Source: Acidobacteriota bacterium
GTDB taxonomy: Bacteria > Acidobacteriota > Vicinamibacteria > Vicinamibacterales > SCN-69-37
DNA length: 7,567 nt
Direction of reading: 5' to 3'
Assembly: GCA_021824055.1 (NCBI GenBank)
Contig: JAKALV010000160.1
Coordinates: forward strand, 1 to 7,567
The position numbers and the translations under genes are program-made. Positions 1 to 7,054 of the stretch are shown here, piece after piece (position 1 is the first letter of the stretch; each line of letters begins with the position of its first letter). The notes beneath the pieces were generated by a model. It saw only the letters and a list, made by a program, of their open reading frames with translations. It made no database searches and had not been told where the DNA came from.

Positions 1-777
1 CTGGCGCGGCTGCGCGCCGCGGGCCGCCGGGTCAAAGGGCTGTACACCGTTCCGAATTTCCAGAATCCGACCGGCTTGCTCGTCAGTCAGGCAAAGCGGC
101 GCGCGTTGCTCGAGTGGGCCGCACGCGAGGATCTGTTGCTGATCGAAGACGATCCGTACCGGGATCTCTATTTCGAGGATGTGACATCGGCGGCCGACAC
201 GCGGCCGATTGCCGCCGACGATCACGAAGGGCGCGTCATCTACCTGAGCAGTTTCTCGAAGACGCTCGCGCCGGGCTTCCGCACCGCGTGGCTCAGCGCG
301 CCGGCGCCGCTGGCGGCGCGGTTCGAATTGGCGAAGCAGTCCGTCGACCTCTGCACGAGCGCGTTCGACCAGCGGATGATCTCCGAGGCGTGTCGCCGCG
401 GCGTGCTGACGGCGCAGCTGCCGCGGCTCCGCGCGGCGTATGGGGCCAAGCGACGCGTGATGGAAGCCGCGCTGACCGAGCATCTGGCCGGGCGGGTCAC
501 GTGGCCGTCCCCGCGCGGCGGCTTCTTCCTGTGGACGCGGCTGCCAGACGGCGTGGACGCCACGGCGCTTCTGCCGGTGGCGGTGCGGCACGGCGTGATT
601 TACGTCACGGGCGATGCATTTTTCGTGAATGGCGAAGGCGCGGCGTTCATACGGCTGGCGTTTTCCGCGCCGTCGCACGAGCGCATTCAGGAAGGCGTGC
701 GGCGTCTTGCGGCTGCGATCACTGAGGTGGCGTCAACGTCAGCGCGAGTCCCGGTATCGTCGCCGGCAGCGCGCTGA
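1..777 (+). CDS. PLP-dependent aminotransferase, class I/II fold (5'-truncated by window edge)
   Basis: This is the C-terminal 258 residues of a fold-type I aminotransferase. The reading frame is open from base 1, so the start lies upstream of the window; the internal TTG at 76 is not a real start because conserved residues precede it. Visible landmarks are VPNFQNPTG, whose Asn (codon 64-66) contacts the cofactor; EDDPY, whose first Asp (148-150) should pair with the pyridine nitrogen and whose Tyr (157-159) with O3'; SSFSK, whose Lys (259-261) forms the Schiff base with PLP; and FIRLAFS, whose Arg (652-654) should bind the substrate carboxylate. The pattern resembles LysN-type 2-aminoadipate aminotransferases and the catalytic half of MocR/GabR regulators. 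Whether a GntR DNA-binding domain sits at the N-terminus cannot be seen, so it may be an enzyme or a MocR-type regulator. Substrate is unknown. The last 20 or so residues are a low-complexity Ser/Ala/Val tail, encoded where the gene overlaps its convergent neighbour. Confidence 0.93.
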   Translation: MARLRAAGRRVKGLYTVPNFQNPTGLLVSQAKRRALLEWAAREDLLLIEDDPYRDLYFEDVTSAADTRPIAADDHEGRVIYLSSFSKTLAPGFRTAWLSAPAPLAARFELAKQSVDLCTSAFDQRMISEACRRGVLTAQLPRLRAAYGAKRRVMEAALTEHLAGRVTWPSPRGGFFLWTRLPDGVDATALLPVAVRHGVIYVTGDAFFVNGEGAAFIRLAFSAPSHERIQEGVRRLAAAITEVASTSARVPVSSPAAR

Positions 778-1903
778 GTGTCAGACCCGCGGCCGCCCGG
801 GTGACGGCCGCCGACCACTTCGAGTCATCGCCGACGCTCGAACTGAGCGTGACCAGGCGCATCGAGGCGCCGGCGCCGACGATCATCGGCGGCGTCGGGA
901 GCAGCACGGTGCTGTCGCCCGCGCCGGGGGGCGCGATCACCGCGGCGCTCGTCTTGCCGTCGCCGGTCGCCAGATACGCCTGGAAGGCGCCGTTGCCGAG
1001 CGCAATGATCGTCAAACCGCCGTCCGTCACCGGACCCACGCTGGCTGGACGCGTAGGCAGGTCGGCATACCAGCGCAGGGCGCCACTGCCGCGATCGAAG
1101 GCGCGCAGCACGCCGTCCTGGCCGGCGCCGTAGACGAACCGGTCGTCGAGCGCCGGTGCGCCCATCACGGTGCCGCCGGTCCGCACCGAGAACTTCAACG
1201 TGCCGGTCCCGGCGTCGATGAACGCAAGCTTCCGATCTTCCGTGCCCACGTACACCATGCCGCCACCCAATCGCGGCGCGCCGGGCAATGCCGCCAGCGG
1301 TCGGGAGGTCCACAGCGCGCGGCCCGTGGTGAGATTGAGCAGTGACACGGTCGACCGCGCGGTCGCCACGGCGAGCCGGTCGCCGTCGGCTGACGGCGGC
1401 CCGGTCAGCGCGCCGTCGGCGACGAATGTCCAGAGCGTTGCGCCGTCCGTGTCGTGCAGCGCGATGACGCGGCCGTCCGTGGCCGTGAGAAACACCCAGC
1501 CGCTGCGCAGGACCGGAGCGAAGGCGAGCGGGCCCGGCGAGGGTTTTTGCCAGCGCACCGTCTTGCCGGCCAGGTCGATGCCGCGGACCGTGACGTTGTC
1601 GCCCGCAACGCACGATGTCGCGTCGCACGCGAGGCGGGACGCCGGCACGGGCAGCGACCATTCGGCCTGTCCCGTGGCGAGCGAGATCGCGTCCAGCTTG
1701 TTGGCGAACCCGACGATCAGCAGCCCCGCCTCCGAGACCGCGGCCGTCACCGGCGGCGCGCCCTCGAAGTCGTGCGTCCAATCGGCGCCAAACGGCAGCG
1801 CGGGCGGCGCGACACGCGGGCGCGCGGCAAGCGCGGGCGAATCGGCGATGGTGGAAACGGCGATCGCGGCCGCGAGTCCGGCGATGACGGCTAAGTGGCG
1901 CAC
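719..1903 (-). CDS. Secreted PQQ-like (BamB-like) beta-propeller repeat protein
   Basis: The protein is 394 residues from the preferred GTG start at 1903. Its first residues form a classical Sec signal peptide: a short basic n-region (RH), a hydrophobic core rich in Ala, Leu, Ile and Val, and SPALA-A as a likely signal peptidase I site near residue 26. There is no lipobox Cys, so unlike E. coli BamB it is probably soluble periplasmic or secreted rather than a lipoprotein. The mature part carries about seven PQQ-type blade signatures of the form (D/L)xxTGxxxW, near residues 70-82, 107-118, 147-158, 188-198, 227-238, 267-278 and a degenerate one at 308-320. Two Cys at 93 and 98 could form a disulfide. 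No quinoprotein dehydrogenase catalytic region is evident, so a scaffold or binding role is more likely than an enzyme; function is not known. The frame stays open to a GTG at 1972 (417 residues) and includes a TTG at 1930. I prefer 1903 because it gives a compact signal peptide and leaves the plus-strand promoter outside the gene, but no start has a good Shine-Dalgarno sequence. Confidence 0.82.
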   Translation of the reverse strand: MRHLAVIAGLAAAIAVSTIADSPALAARPRVAPPALPFGADWTHDFEGAPPVTAAVSEAGLLIVGFANKLDAISLATGQAEWSLPVPASRLACDATSCVAGDNVTVRGIDLAGKTVRWQKPSPGPLAFAPVLRSGWVFLTATDGRVIALHDTDGATLWTFVADGALTGPPSADGDRLAVATARSTVSLLNLTTGRALWTSRPLAALPGAPRLGGGMVYVGTEDRKLAFIDAGTGTLKFSVRTGGTVMGAPALDDRFVYGAGQDGVLRAFDRGSGALRWYADLPTRPASVGPVTDGGLTIIALGNGAFQAYLATGDGKTSAAVIAPPGAGDSTVLLPTPPMIVGAGASMRLVTLSSSVGDDSKWSAAVTRAAAGLTLSALPATIPGLALTLTPPQ

Positions 1904-1914
1904 ACGCTTATAAT
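1884..1914 (+). promoter_or_regulatory. Putative sigma-70-type promoter for guaA (and dnaE-accA)
   Basis: A perfect TATAAT -10 hexamer lies at 1909-1914, in an AT-rich island (CTTATAATAG) that stands out in this GC-rich DNA. A partial -35 match, ATGACG (4 of 6 to TTGACA), lies at 1884-1889, giving a slightly long 19-base spacer. Transcription would begin near 1921, with a leader of about 54 bases before the guaA GTG. The -10 is seen directly; the -35 and the assignment to guaA are inference. The same island reads TATTAT on the minus strand and could serve the divergent propeller gene, but I see no matching -35 at normal spacing there. Confidence 0.55.
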
Positions 1915-1926
1915 AGCGGGAACTTC

Positions 1927-1957
1927 GCAAAGCGCCGGCGTTCGGCTTCGCTTTTGC
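1927..1957 (+). repeat. Imperfect inverted repeat (hairpin) in the guaA leader
   Basis: The left arm GCAAAGCG (1927-1934) followed by CCG pairs with CGG (1943-1945) and CGCTTTTGC (1949-1957). The right arm has one extra T and a CTT bulge, with a GCGTT loop. If transcription starts near 1921 this would fold at the very 5' end of the guaA mRNA, ending about 17 bases before the GTG start. There is no following T-tract, so it is not an intrinsic terminator. It could be an mRNA-stabilising or regulatory hairpin, an operator, or chance pairing in GC-rich DNA. Confidence 0.3.
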
Positions 1958-1974
1958 CACAGCCTGAGTCACTT

Positions 1975-3510
1975 GTGACGCATCAGACCGTTATCGTTCT
2001 CGATTTTGGTTCGCAGTACACGCAGTTGATCGCGCGCCGGTTGCGCGAGCTGTCGGTGTATTCGGAGATCGTACCGCACAGCATGCCGGCCGCCGAGATC
2101 GCCGGGCGGCATCCGATGGGCATCATTCTGTCGGGCGGTCCGCGCAGCGTGTCCGAGCCGGGCGCGCCGCGGGTCGACACCGCGATCTTCGAACTGGGCG
2201 TGCCGGTAATGGGCATCTGCTACGGCATGCAGCTGCTGACCGATGTGCTCGGCGGCACGGTCGAGCCGGCCGATCAGCGCGAGTACGGGCACGCCGTCGT
2301 CTCGCCGTTCAGCAACTGCCGGCTGTTCGAGGGGCTGCCCTCGTCGATCCGCGTGTGGGCCAGCCACGGGGATTTTGTCGCGGCGGCGCCGCCCGGGTTT
2401 GAATTGACCGCGACCAGCGCGAACGCGCCGGTCGCCGGCATGCAGCACATCGGGCGCCGGATCTACGGCATCCTGTTTCACCCCGAGGTCGTGCATACCG
2501 AGCACGGTGTCGACATCCTTCGCAACTTCGCGTTCAACATCTGCGGGTGCCGTGGCGACTGGACGATGCGCGGATTCGTCGACGAGAGCGTCGCGCGCAT
2601 CCGCGCGGCCGTCGGCGACGGCCGGGTTCTGTGCGGCCTGTCGGGCGGCGTGGATTCCACGGTGGCGGCCATGCTGATTCACAAGGCCGTCGGCCCGCGG
2701 CTGACGTGCGTCTTCGTCGATAACGGGCTGCTGCGGATGAGCGAAGCGCAGCAGGTGCGCACGCGCTTCGAACGGCTGGGCCTGAATCTTGAATTCGTGG
2801 ACGCCACGGAGATCTTCCTGACCCGTCTCGAGGGCGTGAGCGATCCGGAGACCAAGCGGAAGATCATCGGCGGCACGTTCATCGACGTGTTCGAGACGCG
2901 GGCGGCCGAGCTCGGCCAGTTCGATTACCTCGCACAGGGCACGCTCTATCCCGATGTGATCGAGAGCGTGTCGGTGAAAGGCCCGTCCGCCACGATCAAG
3001 AGCCATCACAACGTGGGCGGCCTGCCCGAGCGGATGCGGTTCAAGCTGATCGAGCCGCTCCGGGAACTGTTCAAGGATGAAGTGCGCGAGGTGGGCGCCG
3101 TGCTCGGCCTGGACGACGAGTTCGTCTGGCGCCAGCCGTTTCCCGGGCCGGGCCTTGCCGTGCGCGTGCTCGGCCCGCTGACGCGGGAGAAGCTCGAGCT
3201 GTGCCGCCGGGCCGATGCGATCATCGCCGAAGAGATCCGCGCGGCCGGCTGGTATCGCAAGCTCTGGCAGTCGTTTGCGGTGCTGCTGCCCGTGCAGAGC
3301 GTGGGCGTGATGGGCGACGAGCGTACCTACGAGTTCACCGTGGCGATCCGCGCCGTGGAGAGCCGCGACGGCATGACGGCCGACTGGGCGCGCCTCCCGC
3401 ACGACCTGCTCGCGACGATGTCATCGCGCATCGTCAACGAAGTGCGCGGCATCAATCGCGTCGTTCTCGACATCAGCTCCAAACCACCGGCAACCATCGA
3501 ATGGGAATAG
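1975..3510 (+). CDS. guaA: GMP synthase (glutamine-hydrolysing)
   Basis: GuaA makes GMP from XMP, ATP and glutamine, the last step of guanine nucleotide synthesis, in the cytoplasm. At 511 residues it is close to the 525 of the E. coli enzyme and looks complete. The N-terminal class I glutamine amidotransferase domain (about 1-195) begins with IVLDFGSQYTQLI, carries the nucleophile Cys82 in GICYGMQ, and has His169 and Glu171 in FHPEVVHT. The ATP-pyrophosphatase domain follows, with the PP-loop SGGVDS at 223-228. The C-terminal dimerisation and XMP-binding domain ends in the conserved ISSKPPATIEWE. I chose the GTG at 1975 (MTHQTVIVLDF), preceded by a weak GAG at 1966; an in-frame TTG at 1954 would add seven residues and run into the divergent gene's extended frame. 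The next gene begins 8 bases after the stop, so co-transcription with dnaE is likely. Confidence 0.97.
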   Translation: MTHQTVIVLDFGSQYTQLIARRLRELSVYSEIVPHSMPAAEIAGRHPMGIILSGGPRSVSEPGAPRVDTAIFELGVPVMGICYGMQLLTDVLGGTVEPADQREYGHAVVSPFSNCRLFEGLPSSIRVWASHGDFVAAAPPGFELTATSANAPVAGMQHIGRRIYGILFHPEVVHTEHGVDILRNFAFNICGCRGDWTMRGFVDESVARIRAAVGDGRVLCGLSGGVDSTVAAMLIHKAVGPRLTCVFVDNGLLRMSEAQQVRTRFERLGLNLEFVDATEIFLTRLEGVSDPETKRKIIGGTFIDVFETRAAELGQFDYLAQGTLYPDVIESVSVKGPSATIKSHHNVGGLPERMRFKLIEPLRELFKDEVREVGAVLGLDDEFVWRQPFPGPGLAVRVLGPLTREKLELCRRADAIIAEEIRAAGWYRKLWQSFAVLLPVQSVGVMGDERTYEFTVAIRAVESRDGMTADWARLPHDLLATMSSRIVNEVRGINRVVLDISSKPPATIEWE

Positions 3511-3521
3511 GGCCGACGATG
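3508..3521 (+). promoter_or_regulatory. Ribosome binding site deciding the dnaE start
   Basis: An AGGG core at 3509-3512, overlapping the guaA stop codon TAG, lies 6 bases before the ATG at 3519. The other candidate ATG at 3501, inside the end of guaA, has no such sequence upstream and would add six poorly conserved residues. The placement suggests translational coupling between guaA and dnaE. Confidence 0.5.
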
Positions 3522-6500
3522 GCTGCCTCCAACGACTTCGTCCATCTCCATCTGCACACCGAGTTCTCGCTGCTCGACGGCGCGTGCCGCATCGGCGAGC
3601 TGCTGGACAAGGTGGCGGAGCTCAAGATGCCGGCCGTGGCCGTGACCGAGCACGGCAACATGTTCTCGTCGGTGATCTTCCACGACGAGGCCAGGAAGCG
3701 CGGCGTCAAGGCGATCCTGGGATGCGAAGTCTACGTTGCGCCGGGCGATCGGCGCGACCGGTCGGGCGTCCCCGGCGAGACCGCGAACCACCTCGTGCTG
3801 CTGGCTGAAACCAACGAGGGGTACCACAACCTCATCAAGCTGGTGTCATCGGGCTACACGGAAGGTTTCTATTACAAGCCGCGCATCGACAAGGCGCTCC
3901 TGGCCGAGCACGCGAAGGGGCTGATCGGCCTGAGCAGCTGCCTGAAGGGCGAGGTGGCCACGGGCCTGCGCACCGACCAGGCGAAGAAGGCGATGGCGGC
4001 CGCGGCGCAGTACCGTGACATCCTCGGGCCCAACAACTTCTTTCTCGAGATGCAGTACCAGGGCATCGACGACCAGCGCATCGTCAATGTCGGCCTCTCG
4101 CCGATCGCGAAGGATCTGAATCTGCCGCTCGTCGTGACCAACGACGTGCACTATCTCCGGCAGAGCGACCAGCACCCGCACGACGTGCTGTTGTGCATCG
4201 GCACGGGCAAGAACGTCAGCGACGAGAAGCGGCTCCGGTACCACGGCGATCAGTTCTTCCTGAAGACCGGCGCCGAGATGGCGGAAGTGTTCGGCGATTT
4301 CCCGGAGGCGCTCGGCAACACCGTCCGCATCGCGGAGCGCTGCAACGTCAGCCTGCCCGAGGGCGAGGCCTTTCTGCCGAACTTCACGGTGCCGGCCGGT
4401 TTTACGATCGATACGTACTTCGAGCACATCACGCGCGAAGGGTTTGCGGAACGCCTGCCGCGCCTGAAGGCGATGGATGCGGCCGGCACGCTGCGGCATC
4501 CGCTGGCGGCGTACGAGGAACGGCTCGCGTACGAAATCGCGATGATCAAGCAGATGAACTACCCGGGGTACTTCCTGATCACCTGGGATTTCATCCGCTA
4601 CGCGCGCGAGAAGGGCATTCCGGTCGGACCGGGCCGCGGCTCGGCCGCCGGCAGCCTGGTGGCCTACTCGCTGAAGATCACCGACGTCGATCCGCTGCAC
4701 TTCGACCTGTACTTCGAGCGGTTCCTGAACCCCGAGCGCGTGAGCCTGCCCGATATCGACATCGATTTCTGCGAGCGGCGCCGCGGCGAGGTCATCACGT
4801 ACGTCACCGAGAAGTACGGCCGCGAGAACGTGGCGCAGATCATCACGTTCGGCACGATGAAGGCGCGCGCTGTCGTGCGCGACGTCGGCCGCGTGATGGA
4901 GTTTCCGATTTCCGAAGTCGACCGCGTGGCCAAGCTGATCCCCGGCACCCTCGACATGACGCTCGACAAGGCCATCGAGGAAACGCCGGCGCTGGCCGAG
5001 CTCGAACGCAAGGACGAGCGGGTCCGCGAGCTGCTGAAAGTGGCCCGCCGGCTCGAAGGCATGACGCGGCACGCGTCCGTCCACGCCGCCGGTGTGGTGA
5101 TCGCGCCGAAGCCGCTCACCGAGTTCGTGCCGCTCTACAAGAGCCAGAAGAACGAGAACGAGATCACCACCCAGTGGTCGATGAAGGAAATCGAGCGCGT
5201 CGGCCTGCTGAAGATGGACTTTCTCGGTCTCAGCACGCTGACGCTGCTCGACGATGCGGTCAAGCACATCAAGGCGACCACGGGCGACGTCATCGAGCTG
5301 GACCAGCTGCCGCTCGACGACGCGAAGACGTTCCAGTTGTTCTGCGCGGGGCAGACGCACGGCGTGTTCCAGTTCGAGAGTTCCGGCATGCGCGACACGC
5401 TGCGCAAGGCCAAGCCGCAGCGGCTCGAAGATCTCATCGCGCTCAACGCGCTCTACCGGCCGGGCCCGCTGAAGGGCGGGGTCGTCGACAGCTACATCAA
5501 CCGGCGGCACGGCCGCGAAGAGATCAAGTACGAATTGCCGCAGATGGAGTCGGTGCTCAAAGAGAGCTACGGCGTCATCGCGTATCAGGAACAGGTCATG
5601 CGCCTGGCGAGCGAACTCGCCGGGTTCACGATGGGCGAAGCCGACCTGCTGCGCAAGGCGATGGGCAAGAAGAGCGCGACCGTCATGCAGGCCCAGCGCG
5701 AACGGTTCATCAACGGCGCGAAGGCGCGCGGGGTGCCCGAGAAGAAGGCCGTGAAGGTCTTCGACCTGATGGAGTATTTCGCCGGATACGGCTTCAACAA
5801 GTCGCACTCGAGCGCGTACGCGCTGCTCGCGTACCAGACCGCGTATCTGAAGGCGAATTACCCGCAGCACTTCATGGCGGCGCTGCTGACGATCGAGTCG
5901 CAGGACTCCGAGAAGGTGGCGCTCTATCTGGCCGAGTGCCGCGATCTCGGCGTGACGATCCTGCCACCCGACATCAACAAGAGCGACCTGCACTTCACCG
6001 TGCAGCCCGGCGGCGTGCGCTTCGGCCTGGGCGCCGTCAAGAACGTGGGCGAGGGCGCGATCCTCTCGATGCTCGCCGCGCGCAAGCAACTGGGCGAGAT
6101 CCGCTCGCTGTTCGATCTGGTCGAGCAGGTCGATATGCGGCTGGTGAACAAGAAGGTGTTTGAAAGCCTGGCGAAGGCCGGCGCGTTCGATTCGCTGGCG
6201 CCCGCCACCTCGAAGGGGCCGCTGTTCTGGCGCGCCCAGATCGTGGCCGGCCTCGACCGTATCGTCGATCACGGCGGCCGGTTCCAGCGCGACAGGGAGC
6301 AGGGCCAGACGGCGCTCTTCGGCGGCGATTTCGAACCCCGGGATGGCGCCGATCCCAACGCCGGGCTGGCGGACACGCGCGCGTGGTCGGAGACCGAGGC
6401 GCTGACGTTCGAAAAAGAGGCGCTCGGCCTCTTCATGAGCGGGCATCCGGTGCAGCGCTACGCCGAGGCGCTGCAGATCGCGGGGGCGAAGCGCCTGGCC

Positions 6501-7028
6501 GAAATGGTCCAGTCGGAGGCCGACGTGTCGACCGCCGGCATCGTCACCGGGATCCGGCAGCTGAAGACCAAGCGCGGCGACCGCATGGCCGTGTTCATGC
6601 TGGACGATGAAGGCGGAAAGGTCGAGGTCGTCGTCTTTCCCGAGACGTACAATCGCTACGGCGGCCTGATCGCCGACGATGCGCTGCTGCTCGTGCGGGG
6701 CAAGTTCGAGCGGGAGGAAGACACCAGCCGCATGGTGGCCGCCGAGCTCGTGCCGCTCGACGTGGTGCGCGACCGGTCCATTCGCGAAGTGCTCGTCACG
6801 GTGCCGGCCCGGCAGAGCAGCAAGGAGTTCGCGAACTCCCTGCGGAGCGTGTTCGAGCGCCACCCGGGCGACCGGCGCGTCTCGATCGTGATTGCGGCCG
6901 AACCGGCCGAGGGCCTCCCCGAGGGCATGCGCGTCAAGACGCTGATCCAGCGCCGCGTGAAGCCGTCGGATCTGTTTGTGCGCGACGTGGAGTCGCTCTG
7001 CGGCGTGGGCTCGGTGGTCCTGAAGTAA
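3519..7028 (+). CDS. dnaE: DNA polymerase III subunit alpha (DnaE1 type)
   Basis: This is the catalytic subunit of the replicative polymerase, 1169 residues against 1160 in E. coli, and apparently complete. The N-terminal PHP domain (about 1-285) keeps all nine expected metal ligands: His11, His13, Asp20, His45, Glu70, His91, Cys141, Asp209 and His211. The C-family palm follows, with GPGRGSAAGS at 370-379 and catalytic Asp412 and Asp414 in PDIDIDF; the third Asp is 567 in KMDFLGL. Conserved finger motifs include YRPGPLKGG, YGVIAYQEQVM and FNKSHSSAYALLAYQTAYLK. After the helix-hairpin-helix region, QTALF at 930-934 fits the internal beta-clamp-binding motif. An OB fold begins near residue 1000 and is followed by a C-terminal domain. 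No DnaQ-type exonuclease insertion in the PHP domain is seen, so it is DnaE rather than PolC. The ATG at 3519 is chosen because of the AGGG upstream. The gene lies 8 bases after guaA and 23 before accA; dnaE-accA adjacency is also found in E. coli. Confidence 0.97.
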   Translation: MAASNDFVHLHLHTEFSLLDGACRIGELLDKVAELKMPAVAVTEHGNMFSSVIFHDEARKRGVKAILGCEVYVAPGDRRDRSGVPGETANHLVLLAETNEGYHNLIKLVSSGYTEGFYYKPRIDKALLAEHAKGLIGLSSCLKGEVATGLRTDQAKKAMAAAAQYRDILGPNNFFLEMQYQGIDDQRIVNVGLSPIAKDLNLPLVVTNDVHYLRQSDQHPHDVLLCIGTGKNVSDEKRLRYHGDQFFLKTGAEMAEVFGDFPEALGNTVRIAERCNVSLPEGEAFLPNFTVPAGFTIDTYFEHITREGFAERLPRLKAMDAAGTLRHPLAAYEERLAYEIAMIKQMNYPGYFLITWDFIRYAREKGIPVGPGRGSAAGSLVAYSLKITDVDPLHFDLYFERFLNPERVSLPDIDIDFCERRRGEVITYVTEKYGRENVAQIITFGTMKARAVVRDVGRVMEFPISEVDRVAKLIPGTLDMTLDKAIEETPALAELERKDERVRELLKVARRLEGMTRHASVHAAGVVIAPKPLTEFVPLYKSQKNENEITTQWSMKEIERVGLLKMDFLGLSTLTLLDDAVKHIKATTGDVIELDQLPLDDAKTFQLFCAGQTHGVFQFESSGMRDTLRKAKPQRLEDLIALNALYRPGPLKGGVVDSYINRRHGREEIKYELPQMESVLKESYGVIAYQEQVMRLASELAGFTMGEADLLRKAMGKKSATVMQAQRERFINGAKARGVPEKKAVKVFDLMEYFAGYGFNKSHSSAYALLAYQTAYLKANYPQHFMAALLTIESQDSEKVALYLAECRDLGVTILPPDINKSDLHFTVQPGGVRFGLGAVKNVGEGAILSMLAARKQLGEIRSLFDLVEQVDMRLVNKKVFESLAKAGAFDSLAPATSKGPLFWRAQIVAGLDRIVDHGGRFQRDREQGQTALFGGDFEPRDGADPNAGLADTRAWSETEALTFEKEALGLFMSGHPVQRYAEALQIAGAKRLAEMVQSEADVSTAGIVTGIRQLKTKRGDRMAVFMLDDEGGKVEVVVFPETYNRYGGLIADDALLLVRGKFEREEDTSRMVAAELVPLDVVRDRSIREVLVTVPARQSSKEFANSLRSVFERHPGDRRVSIVIAAEPAEGLPEGMRVKTLIQRRVKPSDLFVRDVESLCGVGSVVLK

Positions 7029-7042
7029 CGGGCGCGTGGCGC

Positions 7043-7054
7043 GAGGAACCTATG
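7043..7054 (+). promoter_or_regulatory. Shine-Dalgarno sequence of accA
   Basis: GAGGAA at 7043-7048 lies just upstream of the ATG at 7052, with 5 bases between GAGG and the start codon. It is the clearest ribosome binding site in the window and fixes the accA start. The 23-base gap after dnaE shows no terminator-like hairpin or promoter. Confidence 0.65.

Noticed and set aside
76..78. TTG at 76 as the start of the aminotransferase
   Set aside because: The frame is open to base 1 and the conserved VPNFQNPTG motif lies upstream of the TTG, so the gene begins outside the window.
777..830. Possible bidirectional terminator after the aminotransferase
   Set aside because: The stretch has GC-rich self-complementary words such as GCGGCCGC, but no stable stem with a T-tract, and it is coding sequence of the convergent gene.
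825..1781. Long frames on both strands inside the propeller gene (for example 825-1781 minus and 1170-1913 plus)
   Set aside because: Low-complexity Arg/Ala translations without blade motifs or signal peptide; the 719-1903 frame carries all the recognisable repeats.
1915..1930. Minus-strand promoter with TATTAT (1910-1915) and TTGCGA (1925-1930)
   Set aside because: The spacer would be only 9 bases, far too short for a normal sigma-70 promoter, so only the -10-like word can be noted.
1969..3402. A 477-residue open frame antisense to guaA
   Set aside because: Same cause: a compositional shadow of guaA, with no domain motifs and no ribosome binding site.
3201..3518. Upstream extension of the dnaE frame by 106 residues
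   Set aside because: It lies wholly inside guaA (3201-3510) or its stop region, is Arg-rich out-of-frame translation, and the AGGG before the ATG at 3519 plus the standard DnaE N-terminus show the real start.
4193..6163. A 656-residue plus-strand frame inside dnaE
   Set aside because: Arg/Ala/Gly-rich out-of-frame translation of dnaE codons, without motifs.
3846..6863. A 1005-residue open frame on the minus strand, antisense to dnaE
   Set aside because: It is the mirror of dnaE in GC-rich DNA, where stops are rare on the opposite strand. The translation is rich in His, Arg, Leu and Ala with no recognisable domain, while the plus strand has unmistakable DnaE motifs throughout.
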